Positions 26,252 to 35,187 are shown, counted from the first letter of the stretch. The stretch is DNA of 64,000 nt from an uncultured Lachnospiraceae bacterium (GCA_910579685.1 CAJTVN010000004.1:62001-126000); one strand, 5' to 3'. Notes: generated from the sequence alone by a model not told the origin. Numbers and translations: made by a program.

Positions 26252-27436
26252 CTACAGACAGGATTCCAGAATCTCCACCATTTCGTCCACATTCTCCCTG
26301 GAAATAACAAGAGGCGGCACGAACCGGATGATATTGGCTCCCGCATTAATCAGTATCAGTCCCCTGTCAAGGGCTTTCGTAATCACTCCGCCCACCGGCC
26401 TGTCAAATACAAGCCCCTGCATCAGGCCCAGCCCCCGCCTTTCCACGATAAACTCGTACTTTTGTGCCAGCGCATCCAGCGTCTCTTCCAGATAAGCGCC
26501 CACCCGGTTCACGTTTTCCAGGACATGGTTCTCCTCGTATAAATCAAACACCGCATTAACCGCCGCACCTGCCAGAGGGTTTCCGCCGTAGGTGCTTCCG
26601 TGATCCCCGCTCACCAGAGAGTGGGTTCCCACCTTCTCCGTCATGAGAAAAGCCCCCACCGGAACGCCGCAGCCAAGAGCCTTGGCCGTGGTCATGATAT
26701 CCGGCTTCACGCCGTATTTCTGCCAGGCATACATGAAGCCGCTCCTTCCCATGCCGCACTGAATCTCGTCCAGAATCAGGAGAATGTCTCTCTCGTTGCA
26801 AAGAGCCCTCACCCTCTTAAGGAACTCCTCCCGAGCCGGATAAATTCCCCCTTCTCCCTGCACGGTCTCAAACAAAATGGCACAGGTCTTGTCTGTCACC
26901 TGCCGCATCACACTGTCAAAATCATTCATTTCGGCAAACCGGATATTTCCGATCCCGGGTTCGAAAGCTTCCCTGTACTTGGGATTTCCTGTAACGGACA
27001 GCGCTCCCATGGTTCTTCCGTGGAAGGAGTGCTCCATGGCAATGATCTCGTGATCCGTGGCACCATCCTTCAGATAGGCGTATTTCCTGGCCGCCTTGAT
27101 GGCGCCCTCCACGGCCTCCGCACCGCTGTTGGTAAAGAACACCCGATCCATTCCAGATACCTTTTTCAGCTTCCCCGCCGCCTCAATGGCCGGCACATTA
27201 TAATAATAATTGGAGGTGTGGATCAGCTTGTCGATCTGGGCCTTTAAGGCGTCATTGTATTTCTTATTATTATACCCAAGGGCAAACACCGCAATACCGG
27301 CGCAGAAATCCAGATATCTTTTCCCATCGATATCATACAGATAAACGCCGTCCCCCCGATCTAAAACCACCTGATAACGGTTGTAGGTGTGAAGCAGGGC
27401 CTTCTCCGCTTCCTCAATATACTGCTGCATAGACAT
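26252..27436 (-). CDS. argD: acetylornithine aminotransferase
   Basis: A 394-residue class-III PLP aminotransferase that converts N-acetylglutamate semialdehyde to N-acetylornithine. The SGAEAVEGAIKAARKY block, LILDEIQCGMGRSG and PLP lysine in TTAKALGCGVP are all present. The start at 27436 has a GGAGGG site. It follows argB by 17 bp and argJ before that, in the usual order argJ-argB-argD; argC is not in the window. The transcription unit appears to run on into a solute-binding protein gene, because the gap is only 16 bp and shows no terminator. Confidence 0.95.
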   Translation of the reverse strand: MSMQQYIEEAEKALLHTYNRYQVVLDRGDGVYLYDIDGKRYLDFCAGIAVFALGYNNKKYNDALKAQIDKLIHTSNYYYNVPAIEAAGKLKKVSGMDRVFFTNSGAEAVEGAIKAARKYAYLKDGATDHEIIAMEHSFHGRTMGALSVTGNPKYREAFEPGIGNIRFAEMNDFDSVMRQVTDKTCAILFETVQGEGGIYPAREEFLKRVRALCNERDILLILDEIQCGMGRSGFMYAWQKYGVKPDIMTTAKALGCGVPVGAFLMTEKVGTHSLVSGDHGSTYGGNPLAGAAVNAVFDLYEENHVLENVNRVGAYLEETLDALAQKYEFIVERRGLGLMQGLVFDRPVGGVITKALDRGLILINAGANIIRFVPPLVISRENVDEMVEILESCL

Positions 27437-27453
27437 AGTCTTTTCCCTCCCTC

Positions 27454-28356
27454 TCAGTTGTTTTCCTCCAAAAGCTGCCTGTCCTCATCCCGCAGGATCA
27501 TGGTTCCCACGCCTTCGTTGGTAAAGATCTCAAGGAGCAGGCAATGAAGAATCCGTCCGTCCAGAATGTGGACTCTGTTCACGCCGTTTTTCACTGCCGA
27601 GGTGCAGTTTTCCAGCTTGGGAAGCATACCGCCTCCGATAAAGCCGTCGCTGATCAGCGCATCCGCATCCGAAACCGTAATCCGGGGAATAAAGGAGGCT
27701 TTGTCGTTGATATCCCGGTACAGCCCCTCGATATCCGTAAGGAACACCAGCTTGTCCGCCCCCACGGCCCTGGCGATGGCGCAGGCCGCGTCATCCGCAT
27801 TGATATTGTAGGTGACAAAATCCTCATCCAGTCCTATGGGCGCAACGATGGGGAGGAAATCCTTTTCCAGAAGATCGTAGAGGATCTTGGGATCCACTCT
27901 GCGGATATCCCCCACAAAGCCGATATCCTTGCCGTCCGCATATTTCCGATCCACCCGAAGCAGCCCCCCGTCCTTGCCGCTGACGCCAACCGCCTTTACG
28001 CCAAGCTCCTGCACCATGGTGACCAGCTGCTTGTTGATCCTGCCAAGAACCATCTCCGCAATCTCCATGGTCTCCTCGTCGGTTACCCGAAGGCCGTTCA
28101 CAAACTGCGCCTCTTTGCCGACCTTTCCCACCCAGCGGCTGATCTCCTTACCGCCGCCGTGTACGATAATGGGTTTAAAGCCCACCAGCTTAAGCAGGGT
28201 CACGTCCTTGATCACGTTTCTTTGCAGCTCCTCGTTGCTCATGGCGCTTCCGCCGTATTTCACCACAATAATCTTTCGGTTGAATTTCTGTATGTAGGGA
28301 AGCGCCTCGATGAGCACCTCCGCCTTTTTCATTACCTGCTCCATGTCCTTATTCAT
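27454..28356 (-). CDS. argB: acetylglutamate kinase
   Basis: A 300-residue amino acid kinase that phosphorylates N-acetylglutamate. The glycine-rich VVKYGGSAM (near 33), IIVHGGGKEIS, and the conserved C-terminal KLENCTSAVKNGVNRVHI are present. Length and motif order match ArgB, including the N-terminal helix typical of arginine-sensitive hexameric forms (EALPYIQKFNRK), so feedback inhibition by arginine is plausible. It starts 12 bp after argJ's stop and is followed by argD. Confidence 0.96.
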   Translation of the reverse strand: MNKDMEQVMKKAEVLIEALPYIQKFNRKIIVVKYGGSAMSNEELQRNVIKDVTLLKLVGFKPIIVHGGGKEISRWVGKVGKEAQFVNGLRVTDEETMEIAEMVLGRINKQLVTMVQELGVKAVGVSGKDGGLLRVDRKYADGKDIGFVGDIRRVDPKILYDLLEKDFLPIVAPIGLDEDFVTYNINADDAACAIARAVGADKLVFLTDIEGLYRDINDKASFIPRITVSDADALISDGFIGGGMLPKLENCTSAVKNGVNRVHILDGRILHCLLLEIFTNEGVGTMILRDEDRQLLEENN

Positions 28357-28368
28357 AAGCTTCTCCTC

Positions 28369-29592
28369 TCAGCTCCTGTAATCCGCATTGATCTTCACAT
28401 AATCATAAGTCAGATCGCACCCCCAGGCCGTGGCGCTGTGGGTTCCCGCCTTCATATCCGCAATTACCGTAACCTGCGGCTGCGACAGGATTTCCGAAGC
28501 CTTCTCCTCGCTGTAGGCGGCGCCCGCCCCGTCCTTATAAACCAGAAGCTTTCCGGCCGCACTCTCAAAATACAGTTCCATATTTTCCGGGTCAAAGTTC
28601 ACGCCGCTGTAGCCAAGGGCGCACAGAAACCTCCCCCAGTTGGCGTCATGTCCATAAACTGCCGACTTGCACAGGCTGGATGAGACCACGGATCTGGCAA
28701 GCGTCCTGGCCTCTTGCTTTGCCGCCGCGCCGATCACCTTTACCTCAAACAGGGCGGTGGCTCCCTCGCCGTCCCCCGCCATCATCTTTGCAAGGGTCTC
28801 GTTGACATAGTGAAGGGCTTCCTGAAAAACCGCATACTCCCGGGTTCCTTCCAGAATCTCGGGATTTTCCGCCATGCCGTTTGCCAGGATAAGCAGCGTG
28901 TCGTTGGTGGAGGTGTCCCCGTCCACGGAAACCATGTTGAAGGTATCGGTCACGTCCTCCCGAAGGGCCTTTGCAAGGAGCTCTTTGGAAATCACCGCAT
29001 CCGTGGTGAGAAAGCCCAGCATGGTGCACATGTTGGGATGAATCATTCCGGAGCCCTTGCACATGCCCCCAATCGTCACCGTCGCTCCTCCCACTTCAAT
29101 CTGAACCGCCGCCTGCTTGGCGTGTGTGTCCGTGGTCATAATGGCCTCCGCCGCCAGATCTCCCGCTTCCTTCGTGTCCGCTTTTGCCCTGGCAAGCTTT
29201 TTTATTCCCGCCTCGATCCGGTCTATGGGAAGCTGCATGCCGATGACCCCGGTGGAAGCCACCAGCACAGAGTCCTCCGGGATTTTCAGCTCCCGGGCCG
29301 CGGCCGCGGCCGTCCTCTCACAGTAAGAATAGCCTTCCTTTCCGGTGCCCGCATTGGCGATTCCCGCATTGACAATCACCGCCTGAGCGAAGGGGGATTT
29401 TTCCACCACCTTCTGATCCCAGAGCACGGGGGCCGCCTTCACCACGTTGCTGGTAAAGGTTCCCGCAGTAACGCAGGGTGCCTTGCTGTAGATCATTGCC
29501 ATATCCTTCCGGTCCTTATATTTGATTCCCGCTTCCGCGCCTGCCGCCTCAAAGCCTTTTGCCGCAGTCACTCCTCCTGTTATAATCCTCAT
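28369..29592 (-). CDS. argJ: bifunctional glutamate N-acetyltransferase/ornithine acetyltransferase
   Basis: A 407-residue ArgJ, which recycles the acetyl group from acetylornithine to glutamate. The self-cleavage region HPNMCTMLGFLTTDA is present, with the usual Ala before Thr replaced by Cys, and the Thr nucleophile retained. ATG at 29592 is chosen over 29646 because GGAGG stands six bases upstream. The enzyme's presence explains why a separate argA/argE is not needed. It lies 63 bp downstream of a GNAT gene and 12 bp before argB. Confidence 0.95.
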   Translation of the reverse strand: MRIITGGVTAAKGFEAAGAEAGIKYKDRKDMAMIYSKAPCVTAGTFTSNVVKAAPVLWDQKVVEKSPFAQAVIVNAGIANAGTGKEGYSYCERTAAAAARELKIPEDSVLVASTGVIGMQLPIDRIEAGIKKLARAKADTKEAGDLAAEAIMTTDTHAKQAAVQIEVGGATVTIGGMCKGSGMIHPNMCTMLGFLTTDAVISKELLAKALREDVTDTFNMVSVDGDTSTNDTLLILANGMAENPEILEGTREYAVFQEALHYVNETLAKMMAGDGEGATALFEVKVIGAAAKQEARTLARSVVSSSLCKSAVYGHDANWGRFLCALGYSGVNFDPENMELYFESAAGKLLVYKDGAGAAYSEEKASEILSQPQVTVIADMKAGTHSATAWGCDLTYDYVKINADYRS

Positions 29593-29655
29593 ACGATTCC
29601 TCCGTTTTTGCGGCGGGCGCTTTCCCCGCCATCCAAAATCCTGCATGCCTCTTTG

Positions 29656-30102
29656 CTATTTGTTGTAGTTCACAATATTTTCCTTATTTAATACAAAATC
29701 GTAATAGTTCAGATCTTCCCTCTTCGTCCATCCGACTCTGCGCCAGAAAGCGTTGCCCACGTCGTTTTTGGTGAAGGCGATCAGGGAAACCTTGCTGATA
29801 TGCTCCTTTTCCAGGGCCTTCATGCAGTGAACCACCATGCTCTTGCCAATTCCCCGCATCCGGTAATCCTCATGCACACACACATGGTACAGGCAGCCTC
29901 TTCTTCCGTCATGGCCGCAGAGAATGCTTCCCACGATTCGGTTATCCTCCACCGCCACCACGCTGGTGTTCGGGTTTCTCTCAAGAAACCGTTCCACCCC
30001 TTCCCGGGAATCGTCAATGCTGCGCATGGCAAATCCCCTGATGGTCATCCACAGATCATATACGCCCTCATAGTCCTCGATCGTCATTACCCTGACCGCC
30101 AT
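29656..30102 (-). CDS. GNAT-family N-acetyltransferase
   Basis: A 148-residue single-domain GNAT enzyme. The acetyl-CoA motif is MRGIGKSMVVHCMKAL near residue 80, and the C-terminus has the FWRRVGW strand. The substrate is unknown. ATG at 30102 has a GGAAG site; the open frame extends to 30195, inside the promoter. It is the first gene before argJ, but it lacks the amino-acid-kinase part of a true NAGS, so a role in arginine synthesis is only suggested by position. Confidence 0.85.
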   Translation of the reverse strand: MAVRVMTIEDYEGVYDLWMTIRGFAMRSIDDSREGVERFLERNPNTSVVAVEDNRIVGSILCGHDGRRGCLYHVCVHEDYRMRGIGKSMVVHCMKALEKEHISKVSLIAFTKNDVGNAFWRRVGWTKREDLNYYDFVLNKENIVNYNK

Positions 30103-30166
30103 AGTCTTCTTCCTTTCCGCTTTTCCAGCTCTCTGTGCGCTTTTTCTCCTTAAACATTCACCGATT

Positions 30167-30195
30167 ATTTTATGACATGTGACCCCACACGTCAA
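30167..30195 (-). promoter_or_regulatory. promoter of the GNAT-argJBD unit
   Basis: Minus strand TTGACG (30190-30195), 17-bp spacer, TAAAAT (30167-30172), 65 bp before the GNAT ATG. Confidence 0.6.
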
Positions 30196-30220
30196 GTAAT
30201 TCCCCCCAGGAAATCAAAAT

Positions 30221-30360
30221 CATTCGTTACCATTCACGGCTTGGAAGCCGCTCATAGTAACATTCGGGGCGATATTCCAAGTTTTGCTACGCAAAAATCG
30301 CCCCTCACACTGAATCATATTCTCACGGAATGCGCAGCCGGTGCGCATTCCTGACCCGTG
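30221..30360. repeat. three-hairpin structured intergenic element
   Basis: Noncoding stretch between divergent promoters. Hairpin A: GTTAC/GTAAC outer (30226-30261) with inner CGGCTT-GG-AAGCCG. Hairpin B: GGGGCGAT/ATCGCCCC (30266-30304) with inner TTTTGC-TAC-GCAAAA. Hairpin C: GAATGCGC/GCGCATTC (30328-30350) within an outer CACGG/CCGTG pair. It may be a dispersed palindromic repeat or a structured RNA; copies elsewhere in the genome cannot be checked here. Confidence 0.5.
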
Positions 30361-30433
30361 AAAAATAACAATCATTCCCATATACGAACTTTACCCGGAC
30401 TATTTTTTCGTGCATTCCTTATTTAAAGTATGT

Positions 30434-30439
30434 TATAAT
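30434..30439 (+). promoter_or_regulatory. -10 element for the hybrid kinase gene
   Basis: TATAAT on the plus strand, 47 bp upstream of the kinase ATG; no convincing -35 hexamer is seen. Confidence 0.35.
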
Positions 30440-30486
30440 GAGCACGAAGAATTTCAATCACCTAAAGTGCATGTGAGGGACACGCC

Positions 30487-32181
30487 ATGACAGAGCAAAC
30501 GCAAAGCGGACAGGATCATCTGCGGCACGCCGCAGAGGCCGAAAGGGAAATCGCCACACTGGAGAAAAAAATCGATAAGCTGGAGGAGAGCCTTCATGCG
30601 GCGCAGGCTGCCAATCGCGCAAAGAGCACCTTTCTATCCAACATGTCCCACGATATCCGGACGCCGATGAACGCCATTGTGGGCATGACCGCTATCGGGC
30701 TTTCCCATATCGACGAAAAAGCCCGGGTACAGGACTGCCTGTTAAAAATCCAGACCGCCTCCTCCCATCTGATGAGTCTTGTGAATGATGTTCTGGATAT
30801 GTCCCGGATCGACAGCGGGCGCCTGACCCTTGGCAGGGAACCCTTCTCCCTTCCGGATCTCGTTCACGATATCGCCGTGATTCTCCGGCCTCAGGCGGCG
30901 CAGAAAAGGCAGTCCCTTCAGCTGGAAATCGGACGGATCCATGAGGAAAACCTGATCGGCGATTCCCTGCGTGTTCGGCAGATTCTGGTCAATATTATAG
31001 GAAACGCCGTAAAATATACTCAGGAGGAGGGATGCATCCGCGTGCGCTTCGACCAACATTTCCCGGAAGGAGTCAAAGCGCAGCGGACGGCGGCGGATAC
31101 CGTCTTTCTCGATTTTCTGTGCCAGGACAATGGGATGGGAATGAGCCCGGAATTTCTGGAACGGATTTTCCTGCCCTTTGAGCGGGTTCACAACGAGGCC
31201 ACCAGCAAGATCGAGGGGACGGGGCTTGGCATGTCCATTGTGAAAAACCTGATTGACCGCATGGACGGCCAGATCCGGGTGGAAAGCAGACTTGGAGAGG
31301 GAAGCCTCTTTCGGATCACCCTGCCTCTCGGCATCACCGCAAAAAGCGATGATCTCAGCTGCCCTCAGAATCAGACCGTTCTCATTGCGGAGAGCGGCGA
31401 AAGTCTCTCCGACCAGCTGGAAGAATGTCTTCGGGACTGCGGCATGGTACCGGTAGTGGAAAAATCCGGCCTTTCCTGCGTCACTTATCTGACGGAGGCC
31501 AAATACGAGGACAGGATGCCCTGCGCCATGCTGCTCGGACAGTCGCTTGCGGATATGCCCTGCCTGGAGCTGGCCTCCCATGTGCGCCAGCTTGCGGGAA
31601 GCCAGTTTCCCATCCTCCTTGTATCGGAAGCGGACTGGGCCCAGATCGAATACCGGGCGTCCCGCGCCGGCGTCAACGCCTTCGTGCCCTGTCCTCTTTT
31701 TAAAAGCAGGCTCCTTAAGACCCTGATTCCTCTGATCAACGCAGAGCAGGAGGAGACAGGTTCCCAGTGCGGAACGGACTACGGCTCCTTTCACGTTCTT
31801 CTTGTGGAGGACAATGAGCTGAATCAGGAGATCGCCGTGGAGCTTTTGTCCATGATCGGCGTACAGGTGGAGACGGCTGACGACGGGGCGCAGGCAGTGG
31901 CTGCCTTCCAGGCATCCTGTGCGCATCACTTTGACGTGATCTTCATGGATGTCCAGATGCCGGTGATGAACGGCTATGAGGCCACCCGCCGGATCCGGAG
32001 CCTGCAAAGGCCGGATGCCGAAACCGTCCGGATCGTGGCCATGACCGCCAACGCCTTTGTGGAGGATATCCGCAGTTCCAAAGACGCCGGGATGGACGAA
32101 CATCTCTCCAAGCCGGTGGATCTGGAACACCTGCAGGAAATTCTGCACAGGCTTCTCAAGTCAGCACCCTCGCAGGAATAG
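30487..32181 (+). CDS. soluble hybrid histidine kinase with two receiver domains
   Basis: A 564-residue protein with no TM segment and no recognisable sensor: a coiled coil (residues 17-45) leads directly into HisKA (FLSNMSHDIRTPMNAI, phospho-His55), HATPase_c (NIIGNAVKYT, DNGMGMS, GTGLGMS), a degenerate receiver (about 295-420, lacking a clear phospho-Asp) and a true C-terminal receiver (LLVEDNELNQ, VIFMDVQMPVMNG). This layout is common among Lachnospiraceae kinases that take part in c-di-GMP or multi-step relays. It is followed by an HD-GYP-like protein (39 bp gap), the likely partner or target. The start is the only good ATG after the promoter. Confidence 0.9.
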   Translation: MTEQTQSGQDHLRHAAEAEREIATLEKKIDKLEESLHAAQAANRAKSTFLSNMSHDIRTPMNAIVGMTAIGLSHIDEKARVQDCLLKIQTASSHLMSLVNDVLDMSRIDSGRLTLGREPFSLPDLVHDIAVILRPQAAQKRQSLQLEIGRIHEENLIGDSLRVRQILVNIIGNAVKYTQEEGCIRVRFDQHFPEGVKAQRTAADTVFLDFLCQDNGMGMSPEFLERIFLPFERVHNEATSKIEGTGLGMSIVKNLIDRMDGQIRVESRLGEGSLFRITLPLGITAKSDDLSCPQNQTVLIAESGESLSDQLEECLRDCGMVPVVEKSGLSCVTYLTEAKYEDRMPCAMLLGQSLADMPCLELASHVRQLAGSQFPILLVSEADWAQIEYRASRAGVNAFVPCPLFKSRLLKTLIPLINAEQEETGSQCGTDYGSFHVLLVEDNELNQEIAVELLSMIGVQVETADDGAQAVAAFQASCAHHFDVIFMDVQMPVMNGYEATRRIRSLQRPDAETVRIVAMTANAFVEDIRSSKDAGMDEHLSKPVDLEHLQEILHRLLKSAPSQE

Positions 32182-32219
32182 AACGCATTGCCATGTATGG
32201 GAGAAAGAGTGGAAACATC

Positions 32220-34064
32220 ATGCAGTCTTATCAGGAAGAATATATTGCAAACGTAAAAGATATCGCCGCTCTCACCGCACACAAAAGCCCGGGCGGCAGA
32301 TCCTTTGAGGAATATCTGGAAGAACTGCTTGCGGACAGGCAGGAAGCGGAGCAAAAGACAAACCGGAACATGGAGCTTTTGCGGGAAGGCTTGCAGCCCA
32401 CGCTTGAGCATCTCTTCGAGGCGGGCGCACAGGAGCTTGCCAGCCTGAGAGAGTTCGCCTCCAGCCTTCTTGCAGGCACGAACGAGGTGGACGGCGGACT
32501 GTTCTGCCAGATCCATCAGGCCCTGCTCAGCCTGGCCCGTCTTAACAGGGACAAAAAACAGATGATTCAGGAACTATACTGGCTTGGAATCGGCCGGAAC
32601 AACCTGTGTAATAAAATGGTGGGGCTTGAGACCACGGAAGCGGAAAAATACACCCACAAAATGCGTCTGTGCTTTACGGAAGCCGCCGCCTACCTGAAAT
32701 ATTATGACGAAATCGAAGATACCCAAACCAGAGGGTACATTCTGCGCTCGCGGGCAAATATCTCCCTCGGGCATTTCCGATCACCGGGGGAAAAGATCCG
32801 GCTGACCAGACAGACGCTGGAAATCCTGCAGGACAGCTCCTATCAGGAGAAGGAACCCGGTCTGCCCTGGGAGCGTTTTATCTACATGACACACCAGCAG
32901 ATGGCCTCCAGCATATCCCGCAGCAAAACCGAAGTTATGGCTCCCGAAGACATCGCCGCTCTCATGGACTCCGTCTATATCGTCTATGAGCGCATGATCC
33001 GGGAGGCCGCAGAGCAAAGCCAGAAGCCGCCCCTCCGCTCCGCCTTCTCTTATGCTTCCATCAATTATTACTGCGGCCTGGACACCCTGGACGGCCTGCT
33101 GTCCAAAATGGAGCAGCTGATGGACGAGACGGATATTCACGATTTTTCCCCGGACAACATGTACGGCCTCATATCCATCCCGGCCTTTTACTGCCAGTAT
33201 CTGCAGGAATACCCGGAACGGCTTCCCCGGAAAAAAGATTATGTCGAAAGCCTTTACCAGAAGATCCTCGATTACCTGCGGATCTTTCCGCAGGCTGCGG
33301 GAAACGAGTCCCTCTTCTTCTACCTGCGGCAGTTGTCCTGCACCTTCGTGGAAACCGGGGACGGCATTTCCTACGGCGAATTCCTGCAAAAGCTCCTGAT
33401 CCTCTTCGCACCCGATATTTATGTGCACTCCTACATGGTGGGAAAGGCATCCTGTGCCTTCTGCCGGATCATCCTTTCCGAGGAGCCGTCCTATTTTGAT
33501 GATATCGATCACATCCGGGCAGTGAAAGATCCGCAGCAAAAGCAGGCAGCCGTCCTTGATTACGCCATGCAGTGCGGTCTCTTTCATGATGTGGGAAATC
33601 TTAATTTCATAAGCCTGTACACCCAGATCTCCAGACAATGGTTTGCAGAGGAATATGAAATATCAAAGCTTCACACGGTGGCGGGAAATATGAGCCTGTC
33701 CCAGCGCCCCTCAACGCGGCTCTATGCCGAGGCGGCCCACGGGCACCATTCCTGGTACGACGGTTCCAGGGGCTACCCCGGCTCCTACCGGCGGCTGGAA
33801 TGTCCCCAGCGGCAGATGGTGGATATCATCGGAATCACGGACTTTCTGGACAGCATAACCAGCATGGGCCAGCTTCATTTCGGCGCAAAAAAGACGTATG
33901 CCGAGGCGGTCCGGGAGGCCATCCTGTTAGAGGGAAGACGCTTTTCCCCCCTTCTGACCGCAAGACTGCGCGACAAAGAGATCGCCAGAATCCTCAGGGA
34001 AGCCTTTGAGGAAGGCCGCCGGGAAGCCTATTATCATCTGTATGAGCAGGAGGCCAGTTCATGA
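32220..34064 (+). CDS. degenerate HD-GYP-like signalling protein
   Basis: About 614 residues, soluble. The N-terminal two-thirds is all-helical and unlike any family I know (perhaps TPR-like). The C-terminus resembles an HD-GYP phosphodiesterase: FHDVG (His456, Asp457), a later HTVAG, HH at 509-510 in GHHSWYDGSRGYP and DFLDSITS. The lysine expected after HDxG (HDIGK) is Asn, so c-di-GMP hydrolysis may be altered or lost. The start is ambiguous: ATG at 32220 has a GTGGAAA site, 32193 is possible. It is cotranscribed with the hybrid kinase. Its end overlaps the convergent esterase gene by 71 bp. Confidence 0.65.
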   Translation: MQSYQEEYIANVKDIAALTAHKSPGGRSFEEYLEELLADRQEAEQKTNRNMELLREGLQPTLEHLFEAGAQELASLREFASSLLAGTNEVDGGLFCQIHQALLSLARLNRDKKQMIQELYWLGIGRNNLCNKMVGLETTEAEKYTHKMRLCFTEAAAYLKYYDEIEDTQTRGYILRSRANISLGHFRSPGEKIRLTRQTLEILQDSSYQEKEPGLPWERFIYMTHQQMASSISRSKTEVMAPEDIAALMDSVYIVYERMIREAAEQSQKPPLRSAFSYASINYYCGLDTLDGLLSKMEQLMDETDIHDFSPDNMYGLISIPAFYCQYLQEYPERLPRKKDYVESLYQKILDYLRIFPQAAGNESLFFYLRQLSCTFVETGDGISYGEFLQKLLILFAPDIYVHSYMVGKASCAFCRIILSEEPSYFDDIDHIRAVKDPQQKQAAVLDYAMQCGLFHDVGNLNFISLYTQISRQWFAEEYEISKLHTVAGNMSLSQRPSTRLYAEAAHGHHSWYDGSRGYPGSYRRLECPQRQMVDIIGITDFLDSITSMGQLHFGAKKTYAEAVREAILLEGRRFSPLLTARLRDKEIARILREAFEEGRREAYYHLYEQEASS

Positions 34065-35142
34065 TCCTGCGGATTTGTGCTGTGAGAAGGCCGGATGCCT
34101 TTTGCTGGCAGAGGGGGCCGGGATGATCCCCCGTTCCCAGTCCGTCTTTCGGATCCTGCCTGGGAAACTGAAAGAAAAAGACGTTTCCCCCTGCTTTTCT
34201 TACACACCGCCTTACCGCAGGGCAAAGCTCTGGGCCAAACAGGCCAAGAGCACAGAGAATTGCCGCATCTGGGTTTCGCTCTTGTACCTGCTTCAAAAAA
34301 TTGGCGTATTCCCTCTCAAACGCACGCTCTCTTTCCGGATCCTCTCTCACATAGCTTGCGTCATTATTTCCCAGATGAATCACAACCAGCTGGGGACGGA
34401 ATGCAGATGCGTCCCACAGTTCCCACTCCCCCTCCCTCAAAGTACCCGGCTTTTGCCGGCCCGTTTTCAAAGGAGACGGCCACACTCTCTCCAGCGCCCT
34501 GCCGGCATAGAGATCGGTATACGGATACAGATCCGGCATCAGGTCCACTGTATCCGGGGTTTGTCTTGAAGCCTCAATCCAGTTGGAAAGCACCCCGATA
34601 CCGCTTCTTGCCACCAGCTGATAATCCGCCCCGAGTTCCTTTGCGCACCGTGCCGCATATGCCTTTAAAGGATTTTCCTCCCTGGTGGCAAACCCTCCAT
34701 CCCGTCTCCCCTCCACCCCATATCCACAAGTGATGGAATCTCCGACAAACTCAATTCTCCGCTCCCTGTAAGGAAGCGGGAAAATCTCCCCGTCCGTCTG
34801 TATCTGCCGGATCCCCACAATTCCATATTTGGATTCCGAAAGCTTCTGCAGCCGGATTGTTACGGTTTCCGGTCTTTCGCAGACAAAGAGCTCCATTTCC
34901 CATTCGCCGTCTGCCAGGACCTCCCTCTTTGCCTTATCCTCCTCATCATTCACGATCACCGCCATGCAGGCTCTCATTTCGGAGGTATCCGCATCATTGG
35001 AAACCACGAGACGGGCCGACGCCCTTGTGCCGGTAAAGGAAAACTCAATATAGGAAGCGGAATTGCCCAGATACCGCACGCCTCCTTTGTACAGAGTTCT
35101 TCCCATCACCTTTACCGACCGATGATCCGCTCTATATATCAT
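33994..35142 (-). CDS. SGNH/GDSL esterase with CE2-like N-terminal domain
   Basis: About 382 residues. An N-terminal beta-sandwich (YIEFSFTGTRASARL, as in carbohydrate esterase family 2) precedes an SGNH hydrolase: GDSITCGYG (Ser136), a GIG block, HLGNNDAS, and GDHPG near the C-terminus for the Asp/His pair. CE2 enzymes deacetylate sugars. No signal peptide is seen, so a cytoplasmic role is expected. ATG at 35142 has GGAGGAG upstream; the frame runs to 35268. It diverges from the RpiR regulator next to the MurNAc cluster, suggesting that it deacetylates imported wall sugars, which is inference. The 3' end overlaps the convergent HD-GYP-like gene. Confidence 0.8.
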   Translation of the reverse strand: MIYRADHRSVKVMGRTLYKGGVRYLGNSASYIEFSFTGTRASARLVVSNDADTSEMRACMAVIVNDEEDKAKREVLADGEWEMELFVCERPETVTIRLQKLSESKYGIVGIRQIQTDGEIFPLPYRERRIEFVGDSITCGYGVEGRRDGGFATREENPLKAYAARCAKELGADYQLVARSGIGVLSNWIEASRQTPDTVDLMPDLYPYTDLYAGRALERVWPSPLKTGRQKPGTLREGEWELWDASAFRPQLVVIHLGNNDASYVREDPERERAFEREYANFLKQVQERNPDAAILCALGLFGPELCPAVRRCVRKAGGNVFFFQFPRQDPKDGLGTGDHPGPLCQQKASGLLTAQIRRIMNWPPAHTDDNRLPGGLPQRLP

Positions 35143-35158
35143 AGAATTCTCCTCCTTG

Positions 35159-35187
35159 TTGCTTTTAAACCGGAAATCACCTATAAT
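35159..35187 (+). promoter_or_regulatory. promoter of the RpiR regulator gene
   Basis: Plus strand TTGCTT (35159-35164), 17-bp spacer, TATAAT (35182-35187), 49 bp before ATG 35237. A weak palindrome TGTAAATTTTTTCA (about 35190-35205) follows at the expected start site and could be an operator. Confidence 0.55.

Noticed and set aside
30742..32148. 468-residue minus-strand frame
   Set aside because: Antisense to the hybrid kinase, no recognisable domain and no ribosome site.
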